Both the position numbers and the translations under genes were made by a program. From Streptomyces olindensis (lineage in GTDB: Bacteria; Actinomycetota; Actinomycetes; Streptomycetales; Streptomycetaceae): a stretch of DNA of 64,000 bases. Below, in pieces: positions 7,953 to 16,474 of this stretch. Every line of letters starts with the position of its first letter. The stretch's first letter is position 1. Below the pieces are notes generated by a model. It saw only the letters and a list, made by a program, of their open reading frames with translations, ran no database searches and was not told the DNA's origin. The DNA is taken from NCBI GenBank assembly GCA_000696115.1, contig JJOH01000003.1:186001-250000 (forward strand), read 5' to 3'.

Positions 7953-9062
7953 TCAGGGGATCACGACGTAGTTGCTGAATCCACCGTCGAGGTCCGTGGC
8001 CCGTCCGGAGATCGCTTCGTTGACCTCGGACAGCGGGAAGGGCTTGGTGATCAGGTACGACAGGTCCAGGGCCCCGGTCGCCACCATGTCGGCGACCTCC
8101 TGGCCCTGCGCGGTGGTGAACCAGTTGGACCCGATCAGCTGGACCTGCTCGTCCATGAGCCACTTCACGTCCACGGGCAGCCGGTCGGCCACGCCGCCGA
8201 CGTTGACGACCCTGCCGCCGCGGCGGACACCCTGCAGGGAGTCGAGCATCGTCTCCACCGGGGCCTTGGCGCCGAGCGCGCTGATGACGAAGTCCGCGCC
8301 CTCGCCGCCGGTGCGGGACTTGGCCCACTCGCCGGTGGAGCCGTCGCCCAGCCGCATCACCTCGATCCGGTCGGGAGCCAACTCCTTGACGCGTTTGAGG
8401 AGTTCCTCGTTGCGGCCCGTGCCGAGGACCCTGGAGACACCCGAGGCCAGGGCGAGGAGGGTGGAGGCGACGCCGAGCGTGCCCGTGATCCCGTCGATCA
8501 GGGCGACCTGGCCGGGGCCGGCCGCCGCGTGCCTGAGGGCGCCGTAGGAGGTGCCGATGTAGCCGAGCTTGCCGGCCTGCTCGAACGTCATGGTGTCGGG
8601 GATGTTGACGATCGCGTACTGCGGCGCCGTCATGTACTCGGCGAAGCCGCCGTAGGGGTAGAGGTCGAAGATGCGCTGGCCGTCGCGGGAGGTGCTGAAG
8701 TACCCGTTGAGGGTGAAGTAGCGGCACCGGCTCAGCTCGCCGCCGCGGCACACCTGGCAGCTGCCGCAGGACCGCAGGGGGCTGACGTAGACCCGGTCGC
8801 CGGGCCTGGTGTTGAGCACCGCCTCGCCGACCGCCTCGACCACGCCCGCCGGGTCCAGGCCGAAGATCGCGGGCAGCTTGGGCAGCGGCTGGTGCGGGTA
8901 CCAGGTGGGCCAGTTGTTGATCACGTTGGCCATGTTGGGGACGATTCCGCATGCCTTGACCCGCACCAGCACATCGGTCGGCCGTGGGGTGGGCACGTCG
9001 ATCGTGTCCACGGACATCGGCTCACCGAGCGCGTGCAGTCGTGCAGCGAGCATTTTCGCCAT
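7953..9062 (-). CDS. Zinc-type alcohol dehydrogenase (MDR family)
   Basis: 369 residues from ATG 9062, with GGAG nine bases upstream. The N-terminal GroES-like domain contains the catalytic-zinc Cys (VRVKACGIVPNM) and the structural-zinc cluster CGSCQVCRGGELSRC. The Rossmann domain has the glycine-rich stretch DGITGTLGVAST. These enzymes oxidise alcohols or reduce aldehydes with NAD(P). The context (extradiol dioxygenase, decarboxylase-like protein) suggests a step in catabolism of an aromatic or sugar-derived compound. A fragment closely related to its C-terminus occurs at 63079-63270. Confidence 0.88.
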   Translation of the reverse strand: MAKMLAARLHALGEPMSVDTIDVPTPRPTDVLVRVKACGIVPNMANVINNWPTWYPHQPLPKLPAIFGLDPAGVVEAVGEAVLNTRPGDRVYVSPLRSCGSCQVCRGGELSRCRYFTLNGYFSTSRDGQRIFDLYPYGGFAEYMTAPQYAIVNIPDTMTFEQAGKLGYIGTSYGALRHAAAGPGQVALIDGITGTLGVASTLLALASGVSRVLGTGRNEELLKRVKELAPDRIEVMRLGDGSTGEWAKSRTGGEGADFVISALGAKAPVETMLDSLQGVRRGGRVVNVGGVADRLPVDVKWLMDEQVQLIGSNWFTTAQGQEVADMVATGALDLSYLITKPFPLSEVNEAISGRATDLDGGFSNYVVIP

Positions 9063-9102
9063 TGAAATACTCCGGAATTGAGGGCCGTACGGTGCCGTGG
9101 AC

Positions 9103-9654
9103 TCAAGAATTCGGGAACGGGTGCGGGTAATTGTCCTCAAGGTCGATGTCCAGCAGCCCCATGATGCGGACGCCGGAGTTGTACCAGGCGATGGACAACG
9201 AGAGTTCCACCATCTGCCGGTCCGTGAGATGGCGGGCGGCGGCACGCCACGTCTCCTCCGAGACGTCGACGTGGAGGGTGGACTCCCGCGCGAGGCGCAT
9301 CACCGCCTTCTCCGTCTCGTCGAACAGGCCGGACGTCTCGAAGTCGGCCACCGCCGCGAGCTGTTCCCGGGTGAGCCCGGCCTTGAGGCCGTGCGACTGG
9401 TGGTGGGCGACCTCGTACGCGGAGCGGGTCGCGTGCCCCACGGTCAGGATGGCCAGCTCGCGCAGCCTGGGGCTGAGGTCGGCGGCCCGCAGCGCGTTGG
9501 CGTAGGTCAGGAAGGCGTCCAACTGCTCCGGCGCGCCCGCCAGGGCGAGGAAGATGTTCGCCGTCGGGACCTTGCGCTCGGCTTCGAGCCGGTCGTACAG
9601 GGGCTTGTGCGCCTCGTCCGCGTCCTCGCGGCGCAGGTAGGGAACGCGTGCCAT
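9103..9654 (-). CDS. Carboxymuconolactone decarboxylase (AhpD-like) family protein
   Basis: 183 residues, all-helical CMD fold: AILTVGHATRSAYEVAHHQS is the core segment. The CxxC of peroxidase-type AhpD is absent, and the conserved Glu/His (YEVAHH) of decarboxylase-like members is present. The C-terminal half has SIAWYNSGVRIMGLLDIDLE. Members decarboxylate 4-carboxymuconolactone or have unknown roles. It starts 24 bases after the dioxygenase gene and ends 40 bases before the alcohol dehydrogenase, so it is in the operon. Its reaction here is uncertain. Confidence 0.82.
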   Translation of the reverse strand: MARVPYLRREDADEAHKPLYDRLEAERKVPTANIFLALAGAPEQLDAFLTYANALRAADLSPRLRELAILTVGHATRSAYEVAHHQSHGLKAGLTREQLAAVADFETSGLFDETEKAVMRLARESTLHVDVSEETWRAAARHLTDRQMVELSLSIAWYNSGVRIMGLLDIDLEDNYPHPFPNS

Positions 9655-9678
9655 GGTGTCTCCTCGGGGACGGACGGG

Positions 9679-10683
9679 TCAGTGGGCGGACCGCTCGAGC
9701 AGGTACCGCTCGAGCGTCATCGGCTGCGGCGGCTCGGCGGGCGGCGTCTGCGGTGTCCCCACGAACGGCGACGCCTCGACGTACCACTTCTCCAGCGCCG
9801 GGAAGCCCCAGCGGACGTTGGTGCTCAGCGACCCGGCGTCCCACCGCACGGGCTCGATCTCCGTGTCGATGGTCTGGTAGTGGGCGTTGAAGACCTCCAC
9901 CCGGTGCCCGTCCGGGTCGCGGAGGTAGGTGAAGAGCATGCCGCCCGGGCCGTGCCGCCCGGGGCCCCGCTCGACGCCCTCGCCGTAGCCGAGGATGCCC
10001 GCCCAGTCGCAGGCGGTGAAGATGTCCCGGCTCTCGGAGACGGTGTACGCGAAGTGGTGCAGAGCGGGACCCGTGTTCTCCACGAGGGCGAGGTCCAGGG
10101 TGGTGCCCTTGCGGTACATGAAGGAACTCAGCAGCTTGTCGCCGTGCGCCAGGTACTCGGAGTTCCGGAAGCCGAGTTCGCCGTAGAACGCGGTGAGCTC
10201 GTAGGCGTTCGGCGCGAAGGTCTGGAAGTGGTCCAGCCGCTGGGCGTGGGCGCCCTTGTAGTGCTCGAAGGCGATGTGCAGCCGCGGCCGCGTCTCCATG
10301 TGCGCGCAGAGTTCCAGCGGCGTGCCGGCGGGATCGGTGACGTGCAGCGTGCGGGCCTGGTACGGCAGGTCGACCCACTCGGCGGGCAGCCCCCGGTCGC
10401 GGAACCACGCGTAGGCGACGTCCAGGTCCTCGTCGAGGAAGACCCGGAAACCGATCCTCCGGCAGGCGCCGGCCCCCTCCTCGTCCAGCTCCAGGACGAG
10501 GCTGTGGTGGCAGGCCTCGGCCAGACCGCGCAGATAGCAGGTGCGCTCGTCCTCGTCGCTGACGACGAGCCCGAGGGCGTTCGTGTAGAAATTCCGGCTC
10601 TCGGCGAGATCGGCCACGGTGAGACGCACATGGCTGGTTCGGGTGATGTTGAAACTCGGGCGCAGATTTACGGGGGGCAGCAT
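9679..10683 (-). CDS. Two-domain extradiol ring-cleavage dioxygenase (VOC)
   Basis: 334 residues with two tandem VOC domains, as in type I extradiol dioxygenases. The C-terminal domain keeps the Fe(II)/Mn ligands at the expected spacing: His152 (RLDHFQTF), His210 (ALHHFAYTV) and Glu263 (HRVEVFN). This matches the 2-His-1-Glu triad of BphC-like enzymes. It probably cleaves a catecholic ring, or a related enediol, next to the hydroxyls. The C-terminal tail of about 55 residues (WGFPALEKW) extends beyond the second module. Within the operon it follows the enolase paralogue by 60 bases. The substrate cannot be read from sequence. Confidence 0.87.
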   Translation of the reverse strand: MLPPVNLRPSFNITRTSHVRLTVADLAESRNFYTNALGLVVSDEDERTCYLRGLAEACHHSLVLELDEEGAGACRRIGFRVFLDEDLDVAYAWFRDRGLPAEWVDLPYQARTLHVTDPAGTPLELCAHMETRPRLHIAFEHYKGAHAQRLDHFQTFAPNAYELTAFYGELGFRNSEYLAHGDKLLSSFMYRKGTTLDLALVENTGPALHHFAYTVSESRDIFTACDWAGILGYGEGVERGPGRHGPGGMLFTYLRDPDGHRVEVFNAHYQTIDTEIEPVRWDAGSLSTNVRWGFPALEKWYVEASPFVGTPQTPPAEPPQPMTLERYLLERSAH

Positions 10684-10743
10684 GCTGGTCTCCGTGCTCC
10701 GATCGGCTCTGGATTTCGCTGACTCTAATACGGCTGGAATGTT

Positions 10744-12054
10744 TTACGACCTGGTGGTGGAAGGCGCGGAACCGGCGAACGGAAAGACGGACCAGCCGCT
10801 GAATTCCGCGGAATCTCCGAGGGACTCCTCAATGCGCAGGACCTCGTTCCACTTGGCCATGCGCTCGGAGCGCGTGAACGAGCCCACCTTCAGCTGGCCC
10901 GCGTCCCATCCCACGCTCAGGTGGGCGATGGTGACGTCCTCCGTCTCCCCGGACCGGGCCGAGACGATCGTGCCGAAGCCGGCGTCCCGCCCGGCGCGCA
11001 GGGCCTGGTACGCCTCGGTGACGGTGCCGGCCTGGTTCGGCTTGACGAGGACGGCGTTCGCCGCGCCGGCGGTGGCCGCGGCCTCCACCCGCTTGGCGTT
11101 CGTGACCAGGTAGTCGTCGCCGATCACCTGACAGCGGTGGCCGTGGCGCCGGGTGAACTCCACCATGCCGTCGGTGTCGTCCTCACCCACCGGATCCTCG
11201 ACGGACAGGATCGGGTACTGCTCGATCCAGCCGCCGAGCAGGTCGAGCAGCTCCGCGGTGTCCAGCGTGCGGTCGTCGAGCGCGAGGGTGTACCTGCCGC
11301 CGCTGCCGAACTGGGACGCGGCGACGTCCAGCGCGATGCCGACCTGGGCCGAGGGTGCGAAGCCGGCGGTCTCGATGGCGAGGGTCAGCGTCTCCAGGGC
11401 CTCTTCGTTGGAGTCGAACGCGGGCCAGAAGCCGCCCTCGTCGGCGACGCCCTGGGCCCTGCCCGCCCGGCGCATCAGGCTGCCGGCCGCCCGGTAGATC
11501 TCCGCCGTCCAGTCCAGGGCCTCGGCGAAGCTCCGCGCCGCGGGGCAGACCACCATGAAGTCCTGGACGTCGACACGGCGGTCCGCGTGGGCGCCGCCGC
11601 CGAAGATCTGGATCTCCGGCAGGGGGATGCGGACCGGCCGCCCCGCCGCGAGGTGCTGCCACAGGGGTACGCCCGCCGACGCCGCGGCGGCGTGCAGCAC
11701 CGCCATGGACGTGGCCACGATCGCGTTGCCGCCGAGGCGGCCGCGGTCGGGGGTGCCGTCGAGGTCCACCAGGAGCCGGTCGACGGCTTCCTGATCGGTC
11801 GCGTCGCGGTCCAGCAGGGCGGGCGCGATCTCCCGGTCGACCGAACCGACGGCGCGCAGGACGTCCAGCCCGCCGAAGCGCCGGCCGCCGTCGCGCAGAT
11901 CGAGCGCCTCGCCCTGCCCGGTCGAGGCCCCCGCCGGTGCGATGGCCCGGCCGACCGAGCCGTCCGCGAGGTGGGCTTCGACCTCCACGGTCGGTCGCCC
12001 GCGGGAGTCCCACACCCTGCGGCCGTGGAGCTCGGTGATCCGCGCGTCTGTCAT
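10744..12054 (-). CDS. Enolase paralogue with altered active site
   Basis: 436 residues from ATG 12054, full enolase length and fold. Retained: GASTG loop (42-46), His156 (GGAHAD), Glu206 (DEGGFW), metal ligands Asp243, Glu286 and Asp313, Lys338 (LVKPNQAG), Arg367-Ser368 and Lys389. Changed: the position equal to catalytic Glu168 of yeast enolase is Asp165 (DVQDFM), and the position equal to His373 is Ala366 (VSARSGETED instead of SHRSGETED). So it may be a slow enolase or act on another 2-phospho- or 2-hydroxyacid. It is the first gene of the minus-strand operon, next to a LacI-type operator. The housekeeping enolase should be elsewhere. Confidence 0.88.
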   Translation of the reverse strand: MTDARITELHGRRVWDSRGRPTVEVEAHLADGSVGRAIAPAGASTGQGEALDLRDGGRRFGGLDVLRAVGSVDREIAPALLDRDATDQEAVDRLLVDLDGTPDRGRLGGNAIVATSMAVLHAAAASAGVPLWQHLAAGRPVRIPLPEIQIFGGGAHADRRVDVQDFMVVCPAARSFAEALDWTAEIYRAAGSLMRRAGRAQGVADEGGFWPAFDSNEEALETLTLAIETAGFAPSAQVGIALDVAASQFGSGGRYTLALDDRTLDTAELLDLLGGWIEQYPILSVEDPVGEDDTDGMVEFTRRHGHRCQVIGDDYLVTNAKRVEAAATAGAANAVLVKPNQAGTVTEAYQALRAGRDAGFGTIVSARSGETEDVTIAHLSVGWDAGQLKVGSFTRSERMAKWNEVLRIEESLGDSAEFSGWSVFPFAGSAPSTTRS

Positions 12055-12205
12055 GGCGGTGCAACCTTTCGAAGTCCGAGGCGTAAGAGAGTCCTCGCCA
12101 CGCGACGGGCACGGGCCCGGTGGGGTGTGGGCCCGGTGGGGCGGCACCCGGGGGCGTACGGGACAGGGGAGCGGACGGGGGGAAGCGCATCCGCTGCGGC
12201 TCATT

Positions 12206-12221
12206 GTGCTATCGATAGCGC
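12206..12221. promoter_or_regulatory. LacI-type operator, copy 1
   Basis: GTGCTATCGATAGCGC, a CG-centred near-palindrome whose symmetry extends outward to 12203-12224. It lies 152 bases upstream of the enolase start. It matches four other copies in this island and the CG-centred operators of LacI-family repressors. Confidence 0.8.
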
Positions 12222-12321
12222 AATCGTGCGAAGGATTGACGGTTGTGTCAAGGGGTGGCGGGCGGCTGGACTTCCCGCACAAGGTGTTTGTTTCTGGCCT
12301 CCAGAGCCGTCCTGCGGTCCC

Positions 12322-12337
12322 GTGCTATCGTTCGCAC
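12322..12337. promoter_or_regulatory. LacI-type operator, copy 2
   Basis: GTGCTATCGTTCGCAC, differing from the consensus GTGCTATCGTTAGCAC at one base. It lies 127 bases upstream of the FMN reductase start. Confidence 0.8.
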
Positions 12338-12463
12338 ACTCCGTCGTGCGCTCCGTGGCGCTCCGGTGGAGACCCCGGCGGGCCCGCGCTCCTGGACGGA
12401 CGGACAGCACAGGCGGCGTGGGTCCGCCGGGCCGACCGCAGCCGGCAGGAAGGCGAGCACCCC

Positions 12464-13057
12464 ATGACATCCGACCCCAGCGCGGCGCCCCTGACCCTCA
12501 CCACCGTCGTCGGCAGCACGCGTCCCGGGCGGGTGGGCAGGTCCGTCGCGGACTGGTTCACCGCCCGGGTCGCGGAGCACGGCCGGTTCGCATCCCGCCT
12601 GGTCGACCTGCGCGAACTCGCCCTGCCGTTCCTCGACGAGCCGCATCCGCCGGCTCTGCGGCGGTACACCCAGAGCCACACCCACGCCTGGAGCCGGATC
12701 GTCGACGCCTCCGACGCGTTCGTGTTCGTCACCCCGGAGTACAACGGCGGCTTCCCGGCGTCCCTGAAGAACGCGTGGGACTTCCTCGCCGTGGAGTGGC
12801 AGCACAAGCCGGCCGGGTTCGTCGGCTACGGGGGTGTCTCGGCGGGCACGCGGGCGGTGCAGATGGGCAAGTCGGTCGTGGCGAACCTGCGGATGCTGCC
12901 GATCGGTCCGACCGTGAGCATCCCGTTCGTCGACGAACGCGTCGAGGACGGCGCTTTCCGCCCCGGCAAGATCCACGAGCGGGCGGCCGAGCGCATGCTC
13001 GACGAACTCGTGCGGACCGCAACCGTCATGCGGCGGCTGCGCGGCGGGGACCTCTGA
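12464..13057 (+). CDS. NADPH-dependent FMN reductase
   Basis: 197 residues, flavodoxin-like fold. The FMN phosphate loop is GSTRPGRVGRSV near residues 17-28, and the second family motif TPEYNGGFPASLKNAWDF near 87-104 stacks against the flavin. These enzymes reduce FMN or quinones and azo compounds with NAD(P)H. ATG 12464 follows GGAAGG. The gene stands alone on the plus strand, convergent with the LacI gene, and has a copy of the island operator upstream. It may supply reduced flavin or protect against quinones formed by the ring-cleavage pathway; that role is inference. Confidence 0.86.
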   Translation: MTSDPSAAPLTLTTVVGSTRPGRVGRSVADWFTARVAEHGRFASRLVDLRELALPFLDEPHPPALRRYTQSHTHAWSRIVDASDAFVFVTPEYNGGFPASLKNAWDFLAVEWQHKPAGFVGYGGVSAGTRAVQMGKSVVANLRMLPIGPTVSIPFVDERVEDGAFRPGKIHERAAERMLDELVRTATVMRRLRGGDL

Positions 13058-13118
13058 CACGGCCGCCTGGTTCCCTGCCGGCCGCGCCGCCATCGGCCCC
13101 GGCGGAACCGCCCGTGCC

Positions 13119-14150
13119 TCACGCGGACTTGGACGGACCCCTGCCGCCGGGCGGTGCCGTGCTGCCGCGCAGGATCAGTGAGCCGGGGGACACCGACGTG
13201 TACGGGCCGTCGTTGCTCGGCTTGGTCTTCAGGCGGCGCAGCAGCCACAGGGCGCAGCCGGTCGCCATCTCCTGGATCGGCAGGCCGACCGTGGTGAGGC
13301 CGGGGCCCCACCAGGAGAAACCGGGCTCGTCCCCGAAGCCGACCACCGACAGTTCGCCGGGCACCTTCACACCCTGCCGGGACAGCTCCTCCAGGATGCC
13401 CAGGGTGAGCTGGATCGACCCCGACACGAGCGCGGAGGGCGCGTCCGGTGCCTCCAGCAGCCTGCGCACCGCCTCGCGGCCGTGCTGAACCGACGACGGC
13501 GGCCCCAGTTCCGTGCGCCCGGCATCGTCCGGCAGGCCGCCTTCGCGCAGCGCGGTGCGGAAGCCGCGCAGGCGCTCCGCGCCCGTGGGCAGTTCCTCAG
13601 GGCCGCCGAGGTAGGCGATGCGGGTGTGGCCCTGGGCGACCAGGTGGGCCGTCGCCCGGCGCAGCGCCTCGTGGTCGTCCACCCCGAACCACTGGGAGCC
13701 GAGCGAGGGGTGCTTGCGCAGCAGCTGCAAGTGCGGCACGGCGCGCAGCAGTTTGACGGACTCACTGTGCGGGCGCGCGGTCGGCACGATGATGACGCCG
13801 GCCACACGGTTCGCGGACAGTTCCCGCAGGTGGCGCAGCTCCGCCATCCGGTCGTCGTCGGTCTCCGAGAGCATCAGCTGGAAGCCCTCGGCCTCCATGT
13901 TCTTGGACAGCTCGTGCGCGATGGTCGAGTAGAAGCTGTTGCGGATGTCCGGGATCACCAGCGCGACCACGTTGCTGGACGCCCCGCGCATCATCCGCGC
14001 CGCACGGTTGCCGACGTAGCCCAACTCGGACGCGGCCTGCCGCACCCGGCCCTTGGTCTCCTCGCTGATGCGGGGATCGTCGGCGAGCGCCCGTCCCACC
14101 GTCGACACGGAGACTCCGATGCGCTCGGCGATGTCCCTGGTGGTGATCAC
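13119..14150 (-). CDS. LacI-family repressor of the catabolic island
   Basis: 343 residues. The helix-turn-helix (TTRDIAERIGVSVSTVGRAL) and hinge helix (NRAARMMRG) are followed by a periplasmic-binding-like effector domain (VVALVIPDIRNSFYSTIAHE). The start is GTG or ATG near 14150, with the operator at 14198 just upstream. It is divergent from the FAH-family gene. Five near-identical CG-centred operators nearby, two in its own promoter gap, make it the obvious regulator of the surrounding catabolic transcripts. The effector is unknown. Confidence 0.9.
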   Translation of the reverse strand: MITTRDIAERIGVSVSTVGRALADDPRISEETKGRVRQAASELGYVGNRAARMMRGASSNVVALVIPDIRNSFYSTIAHELSKNMEAEGFQLMLSETDDDRMAELRHLRELSANRVAGVIIVPTARPHSESVKLLRAVPHLQLLRKHPSLGSQWFGVDDHEALRRATAHLVAQGHTRIAYLGGPEELPTGAERLRGFRTALREGGLPDDAGRTELGPPSSVQHGREAVRRLLEAPDAPSALVSGSIQLTLGILEELSRQGVKVPGELSVVGFGDEPGFSWWGPGLTTVGLPIQEMATGCALWLLRRLKTKPSNDGPYTSVSPGSLILRGSTAPPGGRGPSKSA

Positions 14151-14197
14151 GTGAAGGGGCCCCCTCGGCTGCCTGGTCCCATGCCGTCACTGTCCGT

Positions 14198-14213
14198 GTG
14201 CCAACGATAGCAC
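14198..14213. promoter_or_regulatory. LacI-type operator, copy 3
   Basis: GTGCCAACGATAGCAC, whose complement GTGCTATCGTTGGCAC differs from the consensus by one base. It is 48 bases upstream of the LacI start and probably mediates autoregulation. Confidence 0.8.
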
Positions 14214-14268
14214 TCTCGTTGCGCTCTGTGGTCGCCGACGGAGGGAGGCGCGGTTGATCTCCGCGCCT

Positions 14269-14284
14269 GTGCTAACGTTAGCAC
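14269..14284. promoter_or_regulatory. LacI-type operator, copy 4
   Basis: GTGCTAACGTTAGCAC, a perfect 16-base palindrome, 53 bases before the start of the FAH-family gene. Confidence 0.85.
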
Positions 14285-14336
14285 TGCTGAAGGGGCCGTG
14301 CAGCCGCCCACGGCTGCCTAGTCGCAGGAGGTTTCC

Positions 14337-15116
14337 GTGCGGATCGTCAGGTATGCCGTCGGCGGCGTGCGTCACTATGGGGAACTCGAATCCGGGAACG
14401 CGAGAATCGTCAGATTCCAGGGTGATCCCTTCACCGGATTGTCCCCGACGGGACATGTCGACGAAGTCGGCGACGTCATCCTTCTGCCGCCGGTCGAGAA
14501 ACCCCGGATCTTCGGATTCGCCTACAACTACGCCTCACATGTCGACGAGACCGACCGTGAGATTCCGGACGTTCCCGTGTGCTTCATGAAACCGAGCACC
14601 GCGGTGGTGGGGCCGGGGGACCCCATCGTCTATCCGGCGGACGGTGAGATCGTCCATTTCGAGGGCGAGTTGGTCGTCGTCGTCGGAAAGGAAGCCCGCC
14701 ATGTGAAGCCCTCCGAGGCCCATGAGTACATTCTCGGATACACCTGCGGCAACGACGTCAGCGATCGCGTCGTCCAGCGCAGGGAGAGCGCGTTCGGGAC
14801 GCTGCTGATCGGCAAGGGCCAGGACACCTTCGCGCCCCTCGGACCCGTCATCGCGACCGGGCTCGATTCCTCGGACCTGTCCCTGACGACCCGGGTGAAC
14901 GGCACCGTCGTGCAGGCGGCGAGCACGGCCGACCTGCTGCTCCCGGTTCCCGGCATCATCGCCTATCTCAGCCGCTATCTGACGCTGCTCCCCGGAGACG
15001 TGATCATGACCGGTACCCCGTCCGGGGTCGGTCCGATCCGCCCCGGGGACGAGGTGGAGGTCGAGATCGAGGGCATCGGCGTCCTGCGCAACCCGGTCGT
15101 CGCCGAGAACCGTTGA
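14337..15116 (+). CDS. Fumarylacetoacetate hydrolase (FAH) family protein
   Basis: 259 residues from GTG 14337, which has AGGAGG five bases upstream. A short N-terminal domain precedes the FAH catalytic domain. Metal ligands appear as Glu109 and Glu111 (HFEGELVVVVG) and Asp140 (CGNDVSDR). The C-terminal signature is TGTPSGVGPIRPGD. The family hydrolyses C-C bonds of fumarylpyruvate or acylpyruvates, or decarboxylates and hydrates ring-cleavage products. With an extradiol dioxygenase in the same regulon it is the natural next enzyme after ring opening. It is monocistronic, ending at a shared terminator. Confidence 0.9.
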   Translation: MRIVRYAVGGVRHYGELESGNARIVRFQGDPFTGLSPTGHVDEVGDVILLPPVEKPRIFGFAYNYASHVDETDREIPDVPVCFMKPSTAVVGPGDPIVYPADGEIVHFEGELVVVVGKEARHVKPSEAHEYILGYTCGNDVSDRVVQRRESAFGTLLIGKGQDTFAPLGPVIATGLDSSDLSLTTRVNGTVVQAASTADLLLPVPGIIAYLSRYLTLLPGDVIMTGTPSGVGPIRPGDEVEVEIEGIGVLRNPVVAENR

Positions 15117-15147
15117 CTCCGGACGCCCGCCGGGTGACCACGCACGA

Positions 15148-15180
15148 GGGCCTGCCCACCGCTCGGCGGTGGGCAGGCCC
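15148..15180. terminator. Bidirectional terminator between FAH-family and MFS genes
   Basis: Inverted repeat with arms GGGCCTGCCCACCG and CGGTGGGCAGGCCC around a five-base loop, placed between two convergent genes. Confidence 0.85.
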
Positions 15181-15205
15181 TTCGGTGTGCCGGCGGTGCA
15201 TCCCG

Positions 15206-16474
15206 CTAGCGGACCGCGTTGTTGAAATCGGCGGGCCGGACGAAGAGCAGGGCGGCGACCCCCACCAGCGGCAGGAGCGTGACCTGCAGCAGCCCGGCCC
15301 CGCTCCATCCGAAGGAGTCCACCAGGGCGGCGAAGAGCAGGCCGGAGAAGGCCGCCGGCCCGTAGTAGCTGGTGACGAAGAGACCCGAGGCGCGGCCGAT
15401 CTGCGAGGGACGGACGGCCCGCTGCATCGCGCTGTTGGTGTTCGGATAGACGAAGCCCAGCCCGAAGGCGCCCATGAGGAACGCGAACACGCACTGCACG
15501 CCGGCCCCCACCTGCGTCTCGTAGACGCACACGCTGATCGCGGAGACGGCGAGCAGGCTGACGGCCAGCAGGGAGCGCTGGTTCACACGGTCGCCGAGCC
15601 AGCCGCCGAGGACCGCCAGCATGCCGCCGAAGCCCAGGAAGCTCATGGCCAGCGCCGCCTGCTCGGCGGAGTAGTGCAGCGAGGAGATGAGGTACGTCGG
15701 GTAGAGACCGAGGAACCCGTAGATGGCCACGCCGCTCACCACCGCGTGGACGGCCAGCGCGAGGGAGTTGCGGTTGTAGGCGGAGGCGGGCATGGACTCG
15801 TGGGTGCCGGTGGCGACGGCTTTCGCCACGGAGCGCTCGGTCAGACCGGTCCTGACGAGGAACAGGGAGGCCGCGGCGATCAGGAGTCCGGCCGTGCCGA
15901 ACAGGTAGAACGGCGAGTGCCAGGTGCCGTGCATGGTCATCAGCCGGACGCCGATCAGCGGGGCGATGAACACGCCGACGGAGTAGCCGAGGCCGATGAC
16001 ACCGAACGCGAGGCCGCGCCGGTGGGCGAAGTAGGCGCCCATCGCCGCGAAGATGGCCGCGGACTGCATGCCCTCACCGAAGCCGGAGACGACCCGGTAC
16101 AGGGTCATGTCGGCGAAGCCGACGGCCAGCGGTGTGGCCATGGTGCCCAGGGAGTAGAGCACGATGCTGGCCAGGAGCACCGTCTTGCGGCGGAAGCGGT
16201 CCAGGAGGTAGCCCGCGGGCAGGCCGGCCAGGGCCATGCCGAGGGTGAAGTTCGTCGCCAGCAGCCCGCCCTGCTCCAGCGAGAACCCGTACTCGGCGCG
16301 GATGTCGGGCAGCAGCGGAGGGAAGACCTGGCGGTCCATCGCGTTGACCATGTACGAGAGGACGATCAGCACGAATCCCGTCACCACCATGGTGCGGGAG
16401 AGGGCGGGGGGACTGCTTTCCCGCGTTCCGTCGGCGGGCACCGCGCCGGTGTCGACGTGCGCTGCGTGAGTCAT
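15206..16474 (-). CDS. MFS transporter
   Basis: 422 residues with about 12 membrane segments. The cytoplasmic loop between helices 2 and 3 carries the MFS signature as GYLLDRFRRKTVLLAS, and the second half repeats it as GGWLGDRVNQRSLLAVS. An N-terminal MDRQVFPPLLPDI is typical of sugar-acid and aromatic-acid transporters. The start is ATG 16474 with a CAGGAG site upstream. It is divergent from the dehydrogenase-kinase-cupin set, with an island operator in the gap. It probably imports the substrate of the island pathway. The open frame extends far upstream only by chance. Confidence 0.88.
   Translation of the reverse strand: MTHAAHVDTGAVPADGTRESSPPALSRTMVVTGFVLIVLSYMVNAMDRQVFPPLLPDIRAEYGFSLEQGGLLATNFTLGMALAGLPAGYLLDRFRRKTVLLASIVLYSLGTMATPLAVGFADMTLYRVVSGFGEGMQSAAIFAAMGAYFAHRRGLAFGVIGLGYSVGVFIAPLIGVRLMTMHGTWHSPFYLFGTAGLLIAAASLFLVRTGLTERSVAKAVATGTHESMPASAYNRNSLALAVHAVVSGVAIYGFLGLYPTYLISSLHYSAEQAALAMSFLGFGGMLAVLGGWLGDRVNQRSLLAVSLLAVSAISVCVYETQVGAGVQCVFAFLMGAFGLGFVYPNTNSAMQRAVRPSQIGRASGLFVTSYYGPAAFSGLLFAALVDSFGWSGAGLLQVTLLPLVGVAALLFVRPADFNNAVR

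Larger units (their letters stand above)
12055..12463. promoter_or_regulatory. Divergent promoter region, enolase operon and FMN reductase
   Basis: 409 bases without a gene between divergent starts. It holds two copies of the LacI-type 16-base operator (12206-12221 and 12322-12337), one placed for each direction, and an AT-richer core. Otherwise I see nothing coding. Confidence 0.7.

Noticed and set aside
9103-10683. Complete protocatechuate (beta-ketoadipate) pathway
   Set aside because: The ring-cleavage enzyme is extradiol and the CMD-like protein lacks the partner genes pcaB, pcaD, pcaGH and pcaIJ, so the name would be misleading.
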